Origin: Prochlorococcus marinus str. MIT 1214
Lineage (GTDB): Bacteria > Cyanobacteriota > Cyanobacteriia > PCC-6307 > Cyanobiaceae
Direction of reading: 5' to 3'
DNA: 64,000 bases
Assembly (NCBI RefSeq): GCF_027359355.1
Contig: NZ_CP114777.1
Coordinates: 806,001 to 870,000 of the forward strand
How positions within the stretch are numbered: the stretch's first letter is position 1; every line of letters starts with the position of its first letter. Both the position numbers and the translations under genes were made by a program. Positions 24,767 through 34,565 of the stretch are shown here, piece by piece. Below the pieces are notes generated by a model that saw only the letters and a program-made list of their open reading frames with translations, made no database searches and had not been told where the DNA came from.

Positions 24767-26641
24767 TTAATTTAAAACTTTTTCAGGCATGACACTACTC
24801 GAAAGCATTTCTTTTAGCTCATCTCCCTCTATTACTTCCTTTTCAAGGATCTTCTGAGAAATATCTTCTAATAATGAAAGATTATTCTTAAGAATGTTTA
24901 AGGCACTTTCATGTGCATCATCTACCAAACTTCTAACTTCTTTATCGATAGCCTGAGCAGTAGCATCACTTAGTTCTCTTCTAGGGTTGTTGTTACCACC
25001 TAGAAATTGACCTCCACCCTGCTTGTCATATGCCAGAGGTCCCAAAATATCACTCATACCATATGTGCCTACCATCTGCTCTGCTAAATCAGTAGCTCTT
25101 TGGAGATCATTCGATGCCCCGGTAGTAATTTTTCCAAAAATTATTTCTTCTGCAGATCTACCACCAAGAAGGGTAGCTATTTGACCTTGTAAATCTTCTT
25201 TTGAATTTAGGAATCTTTCCTCAGTAGGTAATTGGAGTGTATATCCCAAGGCACTCATACCCCTTGGTACAATTGATATTTTTGCAACTTTGCTACCTCC
25301 AGGCATAAGGTGACCAACAATTGCGTGACCAACCTCATGATAGGCAACAATCTTTTTCTCATCGTCTTGCAAAACTCTGCTCTTTTTCTCTAGCCCAGCA
25401 ACTACTCTTTCAATTGCTTCGTTAAGGTCCTTTTGTTCGACTGATGTTCTTTTGCCACGGGCAGCCAAAAGAGCTGCTTCGTTTACCATATTGGCTAGGT
25501 CAGCTCCAGCAAACCCACTAGTTGCTTGGGCAATTCGTTCTAAATCAATCTCATTAGAAAGCTTCACTTTCTTTGTATAAATTTCCAAAATTGTTTTTCT
25601 GCCAGATAAGTCGGGTCTATCAACAAGTACCTGTCTATCAAATCTTCCTGGACGTAATAGGGCTGCATCTAAGACTTCAGGTTGGTTAGTAGCTGCAAGA
25701 ACGATTACTGGTTTATCGGTTGAAGAGAAACCATCCATTTCTGTAAGGAGCTGATTGAGAGTTTGCTCTCTCTCATCATTTCCACCAACAACTCCCATTG
25801 AACCTGATCTACTTTTTCCTATCGCATCAAGTTCATCAATAAAAATTATACAAGGTGCTTTTTTCTTGGCTTGTTCAAATAAATCCCTAACCCTTGCTGC
25901 ACCTGCACCTACAAATAATTCTACAAACTCAGAGCCAGAAATGATGAAGAAAGGTACTTCCGCCTCACCTGCAACTGCTTTAGATAGAAGAGTTTTACCA
26001 GTTCCAGGAGGACCAACAAGTAAAACACCCTTAGGAATTCTTGCACCAATATCTGTATATCTTTGAGGCCTTTTGAGGAAATCAACTATTTCAGTTAATT
26101 CGTCTTTTGCTTCATCAACGCCTGCAACATCTTCGAAAGTAACTTTTGATTCATCATCAGGGACATAAACCTTAGCTTTACTTTTAGTGAAACTGAGAGC
26201 TCCTTGAGCTCCTCCACCTCCCATGCTTCTGCGAGCAAAAAACTGCAAGACAAGAATAAATATTAGAGGTGGTACAACCCAGCTGAGAATAGTAGTAAAT
26301 ATGTTGGGTTTCTTAGGAGGTGCAGCTGCGAACTCGACGCCTTTCTTCTCTAGCCTTTGAGGTAACTCCATATCAAAAATAGGAGTTGTTGCAAGAACTG
26401 ATGGAGCCCCTTCTTCTGCTTGAGATAGTTCGTATCTAATCTGATCTTGAGTTATGTATGCACGCTTAACTTCTCCATCATCTACTTGATTAATAAATAG
26501 TGAATAAGGAACTCTTGGTACTTGTGTATTTTGACTTGGGAAAAAGCTACTAAAGAGGAGAAGCGCTCCAAAACCTATGAGAACTAAATTAATTATCCCA
26601 AAACGTCTATTTGGTTGATTTTCGTCCTGTCGTATTGGCAT
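24767..26641 (-). CDS. ftsH: ATP-dependent zinc metalloprotease FtsH
   Basis: FtsH degrades damaged membrane proteins, in cyanobacteria notably photosystem II D1. From ATG 26641 it has 624 residues (TTG 26647 would add two). Two membrane segments, about residues 13-33 and 115-138, flank a short lumenal domain. The AAA domain has GPPGTGKT, IIFIDELDAIG and the SRH region ATNQPEVLDAALLRPGRFDR; the protease site is HEVGHAIVGH, with E-V where many relatives have E-A. The C-terminal part contains the third zinc ligand region NDLQRATDLAEQMV. It begins a unit with argF downstream. Confidence 0.96.
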   Translation of the reverse strand: MPIRQDENQPNRRFGIINLVLIGFGALLLFSSFFPSQNTQVPRVPYSLFINQVDDGEVKRAYITQDQIRYELSQAEEGAPSVLATTPIFDMELPQRLEKKGVEFAAAPPKKPNIFTTILSWVVPPLIFILVLQFFARRSMGGGGAQGALSFTKSKAKVYVPDDESKVTFEDVAGVDEAKDELTEIVDFLKRPQRYTDIGARIPKGVLLVGPPGTGKTLLSKAVAGEAEVPFFIISGSEFVELFVGAGAARVRDLFEQAKKKAPCIIFIDELDAIGKSRSGSMGVVGGNDEREQTLNQLLTEMDGFSSTDKPVIVLAATNQPEVLDAALLRPGRFDRQVLVDRPDLSGRKTILEIYTKKVKLSNEIDLERIAQATSGFAGADLANMVNEAALLAARGKRTSVEQKDLNEAIERVVAGLEKKSRVLQDDEKKIVAYHEVGHAIVGHLMPGGSKVAKISIVPRGMSALGYTLQLPTEERFLNSKEDLQGQIATLLGGRSAEEIIFGKITTGASNDLQRATDLAEQMVGTYGMSDILGPLAYDKQGGGQFLGGNNNPRRELSDATAQAIDKEVRSLVDDAHESALNILKNNLSLLEDISQKILEKEVIEGDELKEMLSSSVMPEKVLN

Positions 26642-26748
26642 TAGCAAAAACTTTATTTATCACCTAAGTTAATCAATTTTTATCCCATATCGACTTGTTA
26701 AACTGGAGGGAGATCCGAACGAATATGTAATGCTAAAAAATTAACCCC

Positions 26749-27843
26749 CTAAAAGAGTAGTCTCAAACAAAGATCTTCTCCTTTTCGATCTAAAAAAGAA
26801 TGTTGCAATTTGTAGGTGGAACTTATTGATTCAAATCCAAAGCTGTTCAAAGGGCTCATTGCAGACTTTCCTCCTAAGAGTTTTGGTGCTACAAAAACTA
26901 CTAATTCCTGAACACAATTTGCTTTAATTGCACTTGTAGCTAATTGGGGACCGCATTCCCAAAGAATTTTATTGCAGCCTTTTTTCGCAAGTGCTGAGAG
27001 CAATTCGGATGGATCATTCTTATTTAATCTCAATTTCTCTATTCCCTCTGGTAAATCAGAAAAAAAAGCTTCATTCCCTTCTGGCCCATAAGCAATTATT
27101 GTTCGAGCAATTTTTGTATCCCAAAGTTTTGCAGCTTTAGGTAAATTCAATGACCTTGAGAAGATGACCCTTAAAGGTTCGACATTTGATTTTCCTCTTG
27201 AAGTCAAAAGAGGATTATCGACCCGAACTGTTTCTCCTCCAACTATTACTGCATCACACTTAGATCTAATTTGGTGAACAGAAGTTCTCGCAGGAATATC
27301 TGTAATCCACTTACTACAACCGTTTGGCAAGCCAATTCTTCCATCTAAGCTCATTGCCCATTTAAGAACTCCCCAAGGACGCCCATGACGAACTCGAAAA
27401 CTAAATTCACGATTAATTGATTCACATTCTTGACTCAAAACCCCCACGATAACTTCAATTCCAGAATCTTTTAATATTGAAATTCCATTACCTGAAACTC
27501 TTGGATCAGGATCAATCATCCCAATAACAACTCTTTTCAAACCTGCTTTTATTATTGCTTCTGTACATGGGGGTGTTAAGCCCTGATGGCAACAGGGTTC
27601 TAAAGTTACAACGATTGTTCCATCAACAGACTTCTTTCCTGCTTGAGTAAGTGCTTCTATTTCAGCATGAGGGTTCCCTGCACCTGAATGAAATCCCTCT
27701 CCAACAAGTCTTCCTCTCGAATCCGTCACAATTGCTCCCACAAGAGGATTTGGGCTTGTTCTACCTTCAGCCAATAAAGCCAGTTGGATTGCACGTCTCA
27801 TCCATGGCACCCATTTTTTTTGATCCTCATGCAAATTAACCAT
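26749..27843 (-). CDS. ribD: Bifunctional riboflavin deaminase/reductase RibD
   Basis: RibD deaminates the pyrimidine product of GTP cyclohydrolase II and then reduces its ribose, two early steps of riboflavin synthesis. The 364-residue protein has the deaminase zinc site NPHAEIEAL with PCCHQGLTPPC in the first 150 residues and a reductase domain after it (GVLKWAMSLDGRIGLPNG, VGGETVRVDNPLLTSR, ECGPQLATS). It is downstream of the DUF3122 gene with two bases between and probably in one unit with it. The ribF gene of the same pathway is at 33489. Confidence 0.94.
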   Translation of the reverse strand: MVNLHEDQKKWVPWMRRAIQLALLAEGRTSPNPLVGAIVTDSRGRLVGEGFHSGAGNPHAEIEALTQAGKKSVDGTIVVTLEPCCHQGLTPPCTEAIIKAGLKRVVIGMIDPDPRVSGNGISILKDSGIEVIVGVLSQECESINREFSFRVRHGRPWGVLKWAMSLDGRIGLPNGCSKWITDIPARTSVHQIRSKCDAVIVGGETVRVDNPLLTSRGKSNVEPLRVIFSRSLNLPKAAKLWDTKIARTIIAYGPEGNEAFFSDLPEGIEKLRLNKNDPSELLSALAKKGCNKILWECGPQLATSAIKANCVQELVVFVAPKLLGGKSAMSPLNSFGFESISSTYKLQHSFLDRKGEDLCLRLLF

Positions 27844-27845
27844 TT

Positions 27846-28340
27846 TTATTCAGCCAATGATCTCCATTCACTTACTAAGTATGGCGGGATTGGTAAATCA
27901 TTTATCAAGCCAGGTAATCTAATTCTCAAGGGTCTATTTTTATCCAATTCAGCAATCAAAGTTGTTAGGTCAAATTCTGCAGCAGAATCATTCAGAGTTT
28001 CAAGTTTGATTTTACTGTTTTTGGTTATGTCTTTTAGATCCCAAGTCTTTCTTCCAGAATTAACTATTAAGCTTGTTGGATGATCAATCCTTAGTGAGCC
28101 TGGATAGCCAACAATTCGTAAAATTAAATTCTTCGACTCTTTGGAACTTGGATAGACAATAATTTGCCAAGTTTGGTAATCCAAGTCTTTTAGGCTCTCT
28201 AAACTTCTTTTAATCTGTTTTTCTTGTTCATTTAAAGTGAATTTTGAATCTGCAAAACTTTTATTTACGCTAATGAAAAAACAACAAAAAATCAAAAGAC
28301 AAGAAATTATTAGACGAAATAAATCACGAAATCCTTCCAT
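27846..28340 (-). CDS. DUF3122-family secreted protein
   Basis: From ATG 28340 the protein has 164 residues; the frame is open to ATG 28376, but that would overlap the preceding gene by 53 bases. A hydrophobic segment (LFRLIISCLLIFCCFFISVN) followed by SFA-D gives a signal peptide, so it is probably periplasmic or lumenal. The mature part (WQIIVYPSSKESKNLILRIV, GYPGSLRIDHPTSLIV, LPGLINDLPIPPYLVSEW) resembles the cyanobacterial DUF3122 family, whose function is not known. It sits between a short gene and ribD, overlapping the former by 17 bases. Confidence 0.75.
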   Translation of the reverse strand: MEGFRDLFRLIISCLLIFCCFFISVNKSFADSKFTLNEQEKQIKRSLESLKDLDYQTWQIIVYPSSKESKNLILRIVGYPGSLRIDHPTSLIVNSGRKTWDLKDITKNSKIKLETLNDSAAEFDLTTLIAELDKNRPLRIRLPGLINDLPIPPYLVSEWRSLAE

Positions 28341-28611
28341 CAGTAATATTAAAATCTTCTGATTCAAGTAGTGCATCTAATGCTATTGCTGAGCGTACAA
28401 GTGACTGATATTTCTTAATGATACGTTGATTACGTTCAACTGTTTTGGAAGGATCAAATTTTTCTGAATGATTAAAAGGGTTTTCAAAGACTTGAACTCC
28501 ATCATCCATTAATTCTAAATCATTTTGTTGCTTAATCAGAGCTATCAAAATTTGATGCAGTCTGGATCTTCTGGTTAAGTGTTCCTCCTCTTGATTTCTT
28601 TTAAGATTCAC
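28324..28611 (-). CDS. Conserved-looking hypothetical protein (95 aa)
   Basis: This is a charged, helical, soluble protein with MNLKRNQEEEHLTRRSRLHQ at its start, then ILIALIKQQNDLELMDDGVQ, and a C-terminal helix KYQSLVRSAIALDALLESED. No family is recognised. Its 3' end overlaps the start of the DUF3122 gene by 17 bases, suggesting translational coupling in a unit that runs on to ribD. It is divergent from cobL, 98 bases away. Confidence 0.65.
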   Translation of the reverse strand: MNLKRNQEEEHLTRRSRLHQILIALIKQQNDLELMDDGVQVFENPFNHSEKFDPSKTVERNQRIIKKYQSLVRSAIALDALLESEDFNITDGRIS

Positions 28612-28709
28612 AAAACTTTCAAACTAACTATTGAAGTTTTAGTTGATTTTCATGGAAAAAATAGTAAAGCTATAAAAAAGATATTTTTTTACGTCAATTT
28701 ATTTAAACC

Positions 28710-29996
28710 ATGCTTAAGGAGTCAAAGCAGATACACGTAATAGGAATTGATACTTCAAGTGTTGAAAGTTTTTTTGAATCTAAAAAAAAACAAATTTTTA
28801 CAGCCGAAAGAATCACTGGTCCAAAAAGAATTTTAGATTCATTCAAAACCTGGTTAAAGCATAAAAATATAAAAAATCATAAGTTTGAATTCATTGCAAC
28901 TGACAAACTAAATGACTTCATAGACTCATTAAGAAAGGAAGAGAAAAAAACAATTGTGTTTTCTGGCGGTGATCCTCTTTGGTTTGGAATTGGTAGATTA
29001 TTAATTCAAAACTTTCCTTTATCAAAACTTTATTTTGAGCCTGCCGCTACATCTTTTCAACTGGCTTTTTCCAGACTTGGAAAACCTTGGCAAGATACAA
29101 AATGGATCAGTCTTCATGGAAGAGACTCTCTTCTATTTGAAAAAGCAATTAAAAAGCTTCCTTCTTCGCTTGTTGTTTTAACTGATTCAAATAGAGGGGG
29201 TGCGAAAGAGGTTTATCAATTACTTCATTCAATCGGGCTTGAGAGGAAATATGAATTTTGGACTTTTGAAAGACTTGGATATAAAAATGAAAGAATCGTA
29301 AAAATTAATTCATTTGAGGATTTTCCAACGGATATTGATCCATTGCATCTTGTTATTCTTTTTGAAAAAGTAGAGCCGCCAATAAAATCAAAAGATTTAC
29401 CCTTATTTGGAATTGAGGATTCGGTTTTTCTTCAAAATTCAGACTGCCCTGGTTTAATGACAAAAAGAGAAATTAGAGTTCAACTTCTTGCAGAGCTTAA
29501 TCTCCCAAAGCAAGGAGTGATATGGGACATAGGTAGTGGCGTTGGGAGTATAGGTTTGGAAGCATTAAGGATATCTCCAAATCTAAAATTAGTATCTATT
29601 GACAAAAGAGTTGGAAGTAAAAATATAATTGAAGAAAACTCAAGAAGAACTGGTGTTACTCCATCTTTGATAATTGAAGATGACGCATTAAATATATTCA
29701 AACAAAATAAAATAGCACCTAATCTTTTACACCCACACAGAGTTATTATAGGAGGTGGTGGGTCAAACTCACATTTAATTGTTGAAGAAGTATTGAAGCT
29801 AATTAACAGTCCCTGTATATTAGTAATACCATTGATTTCATTAAAATCTATACCTAGGCTAGAGTCAATTTTAAAACCAAAAGTTCACAAGTTATCTATT
29901 AGTCAACATCAATCATATAGAGGTGTAAGTATTGGAGAAGATATAAGATTATCTCCTCTAAATCCTGTATTTATTTTGAAAGGTGAAATTCAATAA
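28710..29996 (+). CDS. cobL: Precorrin-6Y methyltransferase/decarboxylase
   Basis: CobL makes two C-methylations and a decarboxylation of the corrin ring in cobalamin (or pseudocobalamin) synthesis. The 428-residue protein is the fused form: an N-terminal CbiE-like tetrapyrrole methylase domain (IHVIGIDTSS, VFSGGDPLWFGIGR, EPAATSFQLAFSRLGKPW) and a C-terminal CbiT-like SAM domain (GVIWDIGSGVGSIGLEALR, IIGGGGSNSHLIVEE). It ends three bases before the convergent nadK stop. Confidence 0.92.
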   Translation: MLKESKQIHVIGIDTSSVESFFESKKKQIFTAERITGPKRILDSFKTWLKHKNIKNHKFEFIATDKLNDFIDSLRKEEKKTIVFSGGDPLWFGIGRLLIQNFPLSKLYFEPAATSFQLAFSRLGKPWQDTKWISLHGRDSLLFEKAIKKLPSSLVVLTDSNRGGAKEVYQLLHSIGLERKYEFWTFERLGYKNERIVKINSFEDFPTDIDPLHLVILFEKVEPPIKSKDLPLFGIEDSVFLQNSDCPGLMTKREIRVQLLAELNLPKQGVIWDIGSGVGSIGLEALRISPNLKLVSIDKRVGSKNIIEENSRRTGVTPSLIIEDDALNIFKQNKIAPNLLHPHRVIIGGGGSNSHLIVEEVLKLINSPCILVIPLISLKSIPRLESILKPKVHKLSISQHQSYRGVSIGEDIRLSPLNPVFILKGEIQ

Positions 29997-29999
29997 TTT

Positions 30000-30908
30000 T
30001 TATGTTTTATCAGGTTTCGCAACATGGGGTAGTCCCCAACCCAATTTATTTCTTAGAACTTGAAAGAACTCATGATCAGAAAGTCTAATAAACTTAACTG
30101 GATGATCACTTTTTCTAATTAAAACTCTATCCTCAGGCCATACATAACAGCCTGCGCTACCATCTACTACCATCATTAATCTTTCAGGTGTGGCAGGAAA
30201 AACAGTGACAGGCTCTTCATTACTAAAGACAAGAGCTCTGGATGCCAATGAATGAGGAGAAACAGGGGTAAGCTGCAAAACCGGACAATCAGGAGTAATT
30301 ACTGGACCCCCAGCGCTTAGCGAATAAGCAGTTGAGCCAGTAGGAGTAGAGAGGATTACACCATCTGCGGAAATATCGACGGGTGCATGTCGACCAACAG
30401 AAATTTCAAAATGACACATACTTGTCATAGGTTCTCTATGTAATGCCATTTCATTAAGGCAAAGAGCTTCCCACCTACATTGATCACCTCTCATAACACT
30501 TACTACTAGGCTGGTTCTCTCCTCAATATTCCATTGCCTTGCAACTAAATGTCTGAAAATTTTATCTATGTCTGAAAGATACGCCTCAGCCAAGAACCCT
30601 AAATGTCCAGTATTTACAGTGAGTATAGGTATACCCAATGGTGCAGTTTGTCTTGCTGCAGACAAGACAGTTCCATCCCCTCCTAATACAACTGCAAACG
30701 AAATTGAAGAATCAAAACCATCTGGGATACACGAGTTGTAACCTTGTGAACTCATGTATTGATCAGGATTAGTAAAACCTAATAAACCGCCTGCGCTACT
30801 AACTCTGACAACATCAAAACCAGAATCTTCTAGTTTATTTTGAAAAGTTTTTGCTGTCTTAACAGCAAGCTCTTTCCCGTCATTAACGATCAGTCCTACT
30901 CGGGGCAC
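30000..30908 (-). CDS. nadK: NAD kinase
   Basis: NAD kinase makes NADP from NAD and ATP. The 302-residue protein carries the family motifs [15 protein letters not shown] (GGDGT, near residue 78), [24 protein letters not shown] (NE/D) and [21 protein letters not shown], with [11 protein letters not shown] after it. Cyanobacteria commonly have two NAD kinases; which of the two this is cannot be told here. It is convergent with cobL and 95 bases downstream of pheS. Confidence 0.94.
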   Translation of the reverse strand: MPRVGLIVNDGKELAVKTAKTFQNKLEDSGFDVVRVSSAGGLLGFTNPDQYMSSQGYNSCIPDGFDSSISFAVVLGGDGTVLSAARQTAPLGIPILTVNTGHLGFLAEAYLSDIDKIFRHLVARQWNIEERTSLVVSVMRGDQCRWEALCLNEMALHREPMTSMCHFEISVGRHAPVDISADGVILSTPTGSTAYSLSAGGPVITPDCPVLQLTPVSPHSLASRALVFSNEEPVTVFPATPERLMMVVDGSAGCYVWPEDRVLIRKSDHPVKFIRLSDHEFFQVLRNKLGWGLPHVAKPDKT

Positions 30909-31003
30909 CGATCATACTTCACAAACTATTGATCAATACTAGCAATTAAAAGTCAACTATATTTATTTAATACAATTAGAAGTTAATCAAAAACATTTAA
31001 CTT

Positions 31004-32011
31004 TTAAAATTGTTCTAAAAACCTGAGATCACTTGTATATAACTTTCTAATATCATCTACGCCATGACGAACCATACAAAATCTTTCTACTCCCAGTCCA
31101 GCAGCAAATCCACTATATTTTTCTGGATCAATCCCTAATTCTTCTAGTACAGCTGGATCTACCATCCCGCAACCCATAACTTCTAACCATTTACCTCTCC
31201 ATTGAACATCAACTTCTGCTGATGGCTCTGTAAAAGGGAAATAACTAGCTCTGAATCGAATAGGAAGATCTCCAAAAAACGCTTTTAAGAAAGCCATTAC
31301 TGTTCCTCTTAAATGACTGAAGTCAAGCTTTTCATCAATTGCTAAGACCTCAATCTGGTGGAACACAGGCGAATGAGTAGCATCAACTGCATCTCTTCGA
31401 TAAACCCGACCAGGAGAGACAATTCTTACTGGAGGTTTTTTGCTTTCAAGGCAACGAATCTGAACAGGCGAAGTATGAGTTCTTAATAGGTATTCTCCTC
31501 CCAAATAAAAAGTATCTTGCATATCTCTTGCTGGATGGTCAGGTGGAATATTTAGTGCCTCGAAATTGTAGTAATCATTCTCTATCTCAGGCCCTTCGGA
31601 AACTTGGTATCCAAGGCCTAAGAAAAGATCAATTATTTGCTCAGTAGTTGTTATTAAAGGATGCCGATGACCTTGAGAAGTACCTGTTGGAGGCGCTGTA
31701 ACATCTATAGTTTCTTTTATTAGTATCTGATTTAAAGCCTGAGTTTTTAAAATTTCAAGCTTTTCCTTTATTAATTCTTGCAATTGAGTTTTTAAAACAT
31801 TCGCTCTTTGACCAATTAAAGGTCTTTCCTCATTCGAAAGAGTCTTCATCCCTCCCAATAGAAGTGAGAGTTTTCCTTTTTTCCCAAGGAAACCCAACCT
31901 TAATTTCTCTATTGATTCGGAATTTTCAGCAGAAGCAATTTCTTTTGCAGCCTGGCTTTCTAGAATCTCAAGCTCATTAATGAGCTGTTTTAGGGATAAT
32001 GTTGAACTCAA
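31004..32011 (-). CDS. pheS: Phenylalanyl-tRNA synthetase alpha subunit
   Basis: PheS is the catalytic subunit of the heterotetrameric enzyme that charges tRNA-Phe. The 335-residue protein has an N-terminal coiled coil, then the class II core: [40 protein letters not shown] (motif 2 approach), [20 protein letters not shown] (motif 2) and [20 protein letters not shown] (motif 3). Length is normal. It is divergent from surE, 68 bases apart. The pheT gene is not in the window. Confidence 0.96.
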   Translation of the reverse strand: MSSTLSLKQLINELEILESQAAKEIASAENSESIEKLRLGFLGKKGKLSLLLGGMKTLSNEERPLIGQRANVLKTQLQELIKEKLEILKTQALNQILIKETIDVTAPPTGTSQGHRHPLITTTEQIIDLFLGLGYQVSEGPEIENDYYNFEALNIPPDHPARDMQDTFYLGGEYLLRTHTSPVQIRCLESKKPPVRIVSPGRVYRRDAVDATHSPVFHQIEVLAIDEKLDFSHLRGTVMAFLKAFFGDLPIRFRASYFPFTEPSAEVDVQWRGKWLEVMGCGMVDPAVLEELGIDPEKYSGFAAGLGVERFCMVRHGVDDIRKLYTSDLRFLEQF

Positions 32012-32079
32012 TGAATTCCAATCTCGAGTACTAGTTTAATCGGCAACCTGACCAAGTTCTAAAAACCAATAGCTAAAAA

Positions 32080-32868
32080 ATGAAACCATTGAGAATTTTA
32101 ATTAGTAATGATGATGGAGTTTTTGCAGAAGGGATAAGAACACTTGCAATATCTGCTGCGAGCAGAGGACATAAAGTTACCGTTGTTTGTCCAGATCAAG
32201 AAAGATCAGCAACAGGTCATGGGTTAACTTTACATTCTCCAATACGCGCTGAGAAAGCAGACGAATTATTTGGGGAAGGTATTAAGGCCTGGGGATGTAG
32301 TGGCACCCCCGCTGATTGCGTAAAACTCGCACTTAATGAACTTCTTGATCAAAAGCCGGACTTAATCCTTTCAGGAATTAATCATGGGCCTAATCTAGGT
32401 ACAGATATTTTTTGCTCAGGAACTGTTGCTGCTGCACTTGAGGGGACTTTGGATGGAATCCCATCTATTGCAGTAAGTATTGCATGTTTTCAATGGAAAA
32501 ATTTTAATTTTGCTGGAAAACTAGCCTTAGATATTGCAGAGAAAGCAATTCAACAAAGTTGGCCAAAGAACTTACTCCTAAATTTAAATATTCCCCCTTG
32601 TGAAGAAAAAGAAATGGGGGATTTGGTTTGGACAAGACTTTCAATCAGACAATACGAGGAGCAATTCATACGCCGGGTCGATCCAAGAGGGAACACCTAT
32701 TTCTGGATGGCTGGGGAAGCAGTAAAAGATCTTCAATCAGCTGGAGAAGGACCTAAAGAATGGCCAAGTGATGTATCTCAAATAGCTTTATGCTCTCCAT
32801 CATTAACGCCAATTCAACCTGATCTTTTTTGGAGAGGAGATTTGAATGATTTGCCAAAATTAATATAA
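32080..32868 (+). CDS. surE: 5'-nucleotidase SurE
   Basis: SurE dephosphorylates nucleoside monophosphates and is linked to stationary-phase survival. The 262-residue protein has the metal-binding [14 protein letters not shown] at its start, [32 protein letters not shown] and [20 protein letters not shown]. All metal ligands (two Asp, Ser, Asn) are present. It ends two bases from the convergent DUF3611 gene. Confidence 0.95.
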   Translation: MKPLRILISNDDGVFAEGIRTLAISAASRGHKVTVVCPDQERSATGHGLTLHSPIRAEKADELFGEGIKAWGCSGTPADCVKLALNELLDQKPDLILSGINHGPNLGTDIFCSGTVAAALEGTLDGIPSIAVSIACFQWKNFNFAGKLALDIAEKAIQQSWPKNLLLNLNIPPCEEKEMGDLVWTRLSIRQYEEQFIRRVDPRGNTYFWMAGEAVKDLQSAGEGPKEWPSDVSQIALCSPSLTPIQPDLFWRGDLNDLPKLI

Positions 32869-32870
32869 AA

Positions 32871-33431
32871 CTAGTTTTTCCTAAAAATCCTTTGCAATAA
32901 CCATAAAGAAAAAATCAAACCAAAAACATGAGCAAATAGTACTTGTGTATTGCTTAAAACAGAGAGCATTTCCAGAGATGTAATCGAATAATCTTGCAGC
33001 CCTCTCATTCCAGTATTAAAGCCGCTAGCTGTTTGCATTGATGCTTGAACAAACAAAGCACCTGCTAATGATTGATAACCAATTGAAGCGAAAACTAAGC
33101 CCAATAAATCTGCAATCAATCCTCTTTTAAGCAAGCGGCTTGTTTCTCCTCTACTTGGTCGAGCCTCACTATCTAGGGCTCGACCTGTCTTTACGATCAA
33201 CCAACCTTGCCAAAGACTAAATAGCAATAAGATAAAGGATAATGTCGTCAGAGATAAACCTGGTGCAAGACCCAGCCTGCTCTCTGATTCTTTAGCTAAG
33301 CTAGCTGCATTATTGAATAAAAGAACACCTACTACTACAACACCTAAAATTGTTTGAATCCAAAAACGAATCCAACCAATTCTTCTCATTCCTAAAGAAA
33401 GCAATTTAAAGTCTCGTTGATCTGCCATCAC
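32871..33431 (-). CDS. DUF3611-family membrane protein
   Basis: This is a 186-residue integral membrane protein with four predicted segments: about 22-42 (FWIQTILGVVVVGVLLFNNA), 57-77 (LTTLSFILLLFSLWQGWLIV), 105-130 (GLIADLLGLVFASIGYQSLA) and 158-182. It resembles DUF3611 proteins, related to the plant chloroplast envelope protein TIC21/PIC1, for which both protein import and iron transport have been proposed. The bacterial role is unknown. It is divergent from ribF, with 57 bases between the starts chosen here. Confidence 0.75.
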   Translation of the reverse strand: MMADQRDFKLLSLGMRRIGWIRFWIQTILGVVVVGVLLFNNAASLAKESESRLGLAPGLSLTTLSFILLLFSLWQGWLIVKTGRALDSEARPSRGETSRLLKRGLIADLLGLVFASIGYQSLAGALFVQASMQTASGFNTGMRGLQDYSITSLEMLSVLSNTQVLFAHVFGLIFSLWLLQRIFRKN

Positions 33432-33488
33432 AATGAATAAGGCTATAAATCAAACTTGCCACCAAAGCGCAAAACTTGCACGTTTATC

Positions 33489-34418
33489 TTGATTCCTCTC
33501 TGTGCTCCTGAAAATGCAAAACTACCTACAGCATTGGCTTTAGGTAGTTTTGACGGCCTTCACTTAGGTCATAAAAAAGTAATAAAAGCTATCTTAAAAG
33601 AACCAATTGGTGTGCCAACAGTTGTAAGTTTCTGGCCTCATCCCCGCGAGGTTCTCTTTGGGGAATCAAGACTAAGATTAGATTTACCAAATGAAAAAAG
33701 ATTCCTGCTAGAGCCACTTGGAATAGAACAATTAGTTTTAGTGCCATTTAATAAAACTCTTGCTTCTAAAAGTGCTGAGACATTTGTAGATGAAATCCTA
33801 GTAAAAACACTTCACGCCAAACACATAGCAGTGGGAGAGAATTTTAGGTTTGGACGTAATAGAGAAGGTGATGTTTCTACGTTAAAAAACATAGGTTCAT
33901 CTCTAGGAATAAAAATTTCTATTATTCCTATTCTTGAAGACAATCATGGTCGACTTAGCAGTAGCAGAGTAAGAAAAGCACTCAACGATGGTGATTTAAA
34001 ACATGCAAAATATCTATTGAAGCGTCCTTACACCTTTCGAGGGACGGTGGAGAAAGGTAGAGGTCTAGGTAAAAAAATTGGATGGCCAACTGCAAATCTG
34101 AAGATAGATGGGCGAAAATTTCTTCCATCATTGGGTGTTTATGCCGCCTGGGCTTCCATCGCAAACAAAAAAGAACGTTTCTTAGCAGTCATGAATATGG
34201 GCCCTCAGCCAACTATTGATCCAAATTCCTTATCAGCAGTAGAAGTTCACCTTTTGGACAAAGAAATAAACCTATTAGGACAGGAATTAATTATTGAACC
34301 TGTGCAGAGAATTAGACTTCAAAAAAAGTTTGAAAACATTGAGGCACTTAGCAAACAAATAAGTTTAGATGCAATTTTGGCAAAAGAGACATTGATAAAA
34401 TCCTCTAAATCTAAGTAA
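33489..34418 (+). CDS. ribF: Bifunctional riboflavin kinase/FAD synthetase
   Basis: RibF phosphorylates riboflavin to FMN and adenylylates FMN to FAD. I place the start at TTG 33489 (IPLCAPENAKLPTALALGSF), since the 11 codons back to TTG 33456 look non-conserved; the protein then has 309 residues. The FAD synthetase part has GSFDGLHLGHKKVI, FWPHPREVLFG and GRLSSSRVRKAL; the kinase part has YTFRGTVEKGRGLGKKIGWP followed by TANL. A 30-residue ORF on the other strand overlaps its last eight bases. Confidence 0.93.
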   Translation: MIPLCAPENAKLPTALALGSFDGLHLGHKKVIKAILKEPIGVPTVVSFWPHPREVLFGESRLRLDLPNEKRFLLEPLGIEQLVLVPFNKTLASKSAETFVDEILVKTLHAKHIAVGENFRFGRNREGDVSTLKNIGSSLGIKISIIPILEDNHGRLSSSRVRKALNDGDLKHAKYLLKRPYTFRGTVEKGRGLGKKIGWPTANLKIDGRKFLPSLGVYAAWASIANKKERFLAVMNMGPQPTIDPNSLSAVEVHLLDKEINLLGQELIIEPVQRIRLQKKFENIEALSKQISLDAILAKETLIKSSKSK

Positions 34419-34503
34419 TTGTGGGATAAGCGTTGGATAATCCCCACACAACAAATAAACCTATGCCCCCTAACAAGAAAACGCCCCAAATAAGAACACT
34501 CAT
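34411..34503 (-). CDS. Small single-pass membrane protein (30 aa)
   Basis: ATG at 34503 opens a 30-codon frame ending TAG at 34411-34413. The peptide is a single hydrophobic helix (SVLIWGVFLLGGIGLFVVWG) followed by a short polar tail LSNAYPTIT. That build is typical of the very small thylakoid subunits of photosystems, cytochrome b6f and NDH-1 in cyanobacteria. I do not recognise which, if any, it is. It overlaps the ribF stop on the opposite strand by eight bases and faces away from thiE. Confidence 0.55.
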   Translation of the reverse strand: MSVLIWGVFLLGGIGLFVVWGLSNAYPTIT

Positions 34504-34565
34504 ATTGTTTTCAGAATCATTTTCCACAATTAAATTTAAATACATATCATCTAATAAAGGATGAC

